Source: Chitinimonas arctica (lineage in GTDB: Bacteria > Pseudomonadota > Gammaproteobacteria > Burkholderiales > Chitinimonadaceae). Taken from it: a stretch of 64,000 nt of DNA. The stretch spans positions 2,046,001 through 2,110,000 of the forward strand of contig NZ_CP041730.1 of assembly GCF_007431345.1 (NCBI RefSeq). Direction: 5' to 3'. Shown piece by piece: positions 62,152 through 64,000 of this stretch. Numbering within the stretch: the first letter of the stretch is position 1; every line of letters starts with the position of its first letter. The notes below the pieces were generated by a model, which was not told the origin of the DNA, did not search any database, and saw only the letters and a list, made by a program, of their open reading frames with translations. Position numbers and translations under genes: made by a program.

Positions 62152-62624
62152 AGGGATTCCCGTACCGAGATGGAGGTAGCTAACATCTTTTCATGGCTGC
62201 GCTGCGGATGGCCAACTATCGGCCGATAGGCAAGCTGGTCATAGAACCCCGCGGCCGCCCAGCTTTCGGTAAACAGCACCAGCCGCTTGAAGCGGCCGGC
62301 CGCATGCGTTTCGATGGTCCGTATCAAGGCCGTGCCAACGCCTCGGCGACGAAAATCGGGGTGCACATAGACGCGCCGGACCCGCCCCAGGTGCGGATCG
62401 TCGCAATCGCAATTAATTCCGCCCACGCCGGCCAGCTGACCATCCAGCTCGACCGCGAACAAGGCTTCGCCGGGCTGGTCGAAACGGTTATCGCCGCACT
62501 CCCAGTCCTTGATCAACCGTCGCAGAAAGCGCAGGCCCTCGCCTTCGCTGAGAAGGCACAACTGTTCGATGTCGCCGGGCAAAGCCGTTACGCGCGCAAT
62601 CCGGCGCTCGCTTCCGGTACTCAA
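62148..62624 (-). CDS. GNAT-family N-acetyltransferase
   Basis: The 158-residue product has the acetyl-CoA loop VYVHPDFRRRGVGTALIRTI and a C-terminal ESWAAAGFYDQLAYRPI, typical of single-domain GNAT enzymes. Substrate unknown. The TTG start at 62624 overlaps the miaB stop (TTGA); the sequence STGSERRIARV follows. It is inserted between miaB and ybeZ, which are often adjacent. Confidence 0.85.
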   Translation of the reverse strand: MSTGSERRIARVTALPGDIEQLCLLSEGEGLRFLRRLIKDWECGDNRFDQPGEALFAVELDGQLAGVGGINCDCDDPHLGRVRRVYVHPDFRRRGVGTALIRTIETHAAGRFKRLVLFTESWAAAGFYDQLAYRPIVGHPQRSHEKMLATSISVRESL

Positions 62625-63964
62625 GCGCTCACCACCTCACGGGTCAGGATCTCGCCACGCAAGGAGTGCGGTGCGGCCTCGGTGATCAGCACCTCGACGA
62701 ACTGGTGCATCAGGCGGGCCGGGCCGGCGAAATTGACGATGCGGTTGTTATCGGTACGGCCGGCCAGCTCCTCGGCGTTCTTGCGGGCAAAACCTTCCAC
62801 CAGCACCCGCTGCACGGTGCCGACCATGGCGCGCTGGACGGCCTGGGCCTGCTCTTCGATCTGGGCCTGCAAGCGGCTCAGGCGCTGGCTCTTGACGGCA
62901 TCCGGCACTTCGTCGTGCAGGTCGGCGGCCGGCGTGCCGGGGCGGCGGCTATAGAGGAAGCTGAAGCTGGCATCGAAATTCAGGTCGCGCACCAGCTTCA
63001 TGGTGCGTTCGAAGTCCTCGTCGGTCTCGCCGGGGAAGCCGACGATAAAGTCGGATGACAGGCAGAGATCCGGCCGGGCTTCGCGCAGCTTGCGCACGAT
63101 GGCCTTGAATTCCAGGGTGGTGTAGCCCCGCTTCATATTCACCAGCACCCGGTCGGAGCCGGCTTGCACCGGCAGATGCAGGTGCGATACCAGCTTGGGC
63201 AGCGTGCGGTAGCAATCGATCAGGCGCTGCGTCATCTCTTTGGGATGGCTGGTGGTGTAGCGGATACGCTCGATGCCGGGGATCTCGTGCACGTACTCCA
63301 GCAGCAAGGCGAAGTCGGCGATCTCGCCGTCCTCCATCTTGCCCAGGTAGGCATTGACGTTCTGGCCCAGCAGGGTCACTTCCTTCACACCTTGCTGCGC
63401 CAGCCCGGCCACTTCCACCAGCACGTCTTCGAAGGGGCGGCTGACTTCCTGGCCACGGGTATAGGGCACCACGCAGAAGGAGCAGAACTTCGAGCAGCCT
63501 TCCATGATGGAGACGAAGGCGGTACCGCCTTCCACCCGCGCCGGCGGCATATGGTCGAATTTTTCGATTTCGGGAAAACTGATGTCGACCTGCGACGTGC
63601 CGCTTTCGCGGCGCATGGCGATCAATTCCGGCAGGCGGTGGAGGGTCTGCGGGCCAAACACCATATCCACATAAGGGGCGCGCTTGACGATGGCGGCGCC
63701 CTCCTGGCTGGCCACGCATCCACCCACGCCGATCAGCAGATTGGGGTTGCGCAGCTTCAATTCCTTGACCCGACCCAGGTCGGAAAACACTTTTTCCTGC
63801 GCCTTTTCCCGCACCGAGCAGGTATTGAACAGGATGACGTCCGCTTCTTCCGGGTTGTCCGTCTTGGTCAGGCCCTCGCTGGCATTGAGCACATCCACCA
63901 TCTTGTCCGAGTCGTACTCGTTCATCTGGCAGCCGAAGGTTTTGATGAAGACTTTCTTGCTCAC
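62621..63964 (-). CDS. miaB: tRNA-2-methylthio-N6-dimethylallyladenosine synthase
   Basis: MiaB is a radical-SAM methylthiotransferase acting on isopentenyl-A37 of tRNAs. The 447-residue product has the N-terminal UPF0004 cluster cysteines (TFGCQMNEYDS; FNTCSVREKAQ; GVGGCVASQEG), the radical-SAM motif CSKFCSFC with VVPYTRG, and a C-terminal TRAM domain. The start is GTG at 63964. It is the first gene of the chain leading to lnt. Only 36 bases precede it in the window. Confidence 0.97.
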   Translation of the reverse strand: MSKKVFIKTFGCQMNEYDSDKMVDVLNASEGLTKTDNPEEADVILFNTCSVREKAQEKVFSDLGRVKELKLRNPNLLIGVGGCVASQEGAAIVKRAPYVDMVFGPQTLHRLPELIAMRRESGTSQVDISFPEIEKFDHMPPARVEGGTAFVSIMEGCSKFCSFCVVPYTRGQEVSRPFEDVLVEVAGLAQQGVKEVTLLGQNVNAYLGKMEDGEIADFALLLEYVHEIPGIERIRYTTSHPKEMTQRLIDCYRTLPKLVSHLHLPVQAGSDRVLVNMKRGYTTLEFKAIVRKLREARPDLCLSSDFIVGFPGETDEDFERTMKLVRDLNFDASFSFLYSRRPGTPAADLHDEVPDAVKSQRLSRLQAQIEEQAQAVQRAMVGTVQRVLVEGFARKNAEELAGRTDNNRIVNFAGPARLMHQFVEVLITEAAPHSLRGEILTREVVSA

Positions 63965-64000
63965 GATAAAAACCGTCCGTCAAATCAATCTGTTATGTTA

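Overview
The window looks like a chromosomal segment of a GC-rich betaproteobacterium, probably near Neisseriales/Chitinimonas-type bacteria. This is inferred from the gene blocks ilvIHC-psd-pssA-leuA, sigma factor-DUF3619-DUF3106-RDD and miaB-GNAT-phoH-ybeY-corC-lnt, from a type IV pilus minor-pilin cluster, and from the wrbA-DUF2069-birA-coaX-SPOR order. No rRNA, tRNA or CRISPR array was seen.

Layout. 0-7.7 kb: cofactor and housekeeping genes (coaX, birA, wrbA, yihY, bioA, DUF423) and a large protein with PilZ-type motifs. 7.7-17.3 kb: a seven-gene minus-strand chemosensory operon with Wsp-like content (CheW, CheR-TPR, CheW, CHASE3 receptor, CheA-REC, CheB). It ends in a REC-GAF-histidine kinase rather than a diguanylate cyclase. 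17.7-22.2 kb: a tandem-GNAT protein convergent with a lodB-lodA type operon (quinone-cofactor amino-acid oxidase plus flavoprotein). About 65 bp of promoter-like sequence is shared between the chemosensory and lodA upstream regions. 22.3-36.1 kb: an accessory region of lower and uneven GC. It holds a RelB/YafQ-type toxin-antitoxin pair, a roughly 3,080-residue RTX lipase-like protein split by one frameshift and lacking a normal start codon, an upstream membrane protein of unknown function, and an AbiE locus whose toxin gene is frameshifted and whose promoter/operator is present twice.

36.5-38.8 kb: groES-groEL behind a sigma-32-type promoter and a perfect CIRCE operator. 39-47.9 kb: pilY1, then fimT-pilV-pilW-pilX-pilE, then a lipoprotein with bacterial Ig-like repeats. 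48-55.2 kb: an ArsR repressor and the branched-chain amino acid/phospholipid block. leuA has a leader peptide with four consecutive CTA leucine codons and an attenuator hairpin; ilvI has its own structured leader. 55.7-64 kb: an ECF sigma cluster, then lnt, corC, a VOC protein, an N-terminally extended ybeY, phoH, a GNAT and miaB, most of them overlapping by 4 to 8 bases.

The observations most worth following are the shared chemosensory/lodA upstream element, the duplicated AbiE operator with a truncated abiEi start, the split RTX lipase gene, and the possibly leaderless leu leader peptide.
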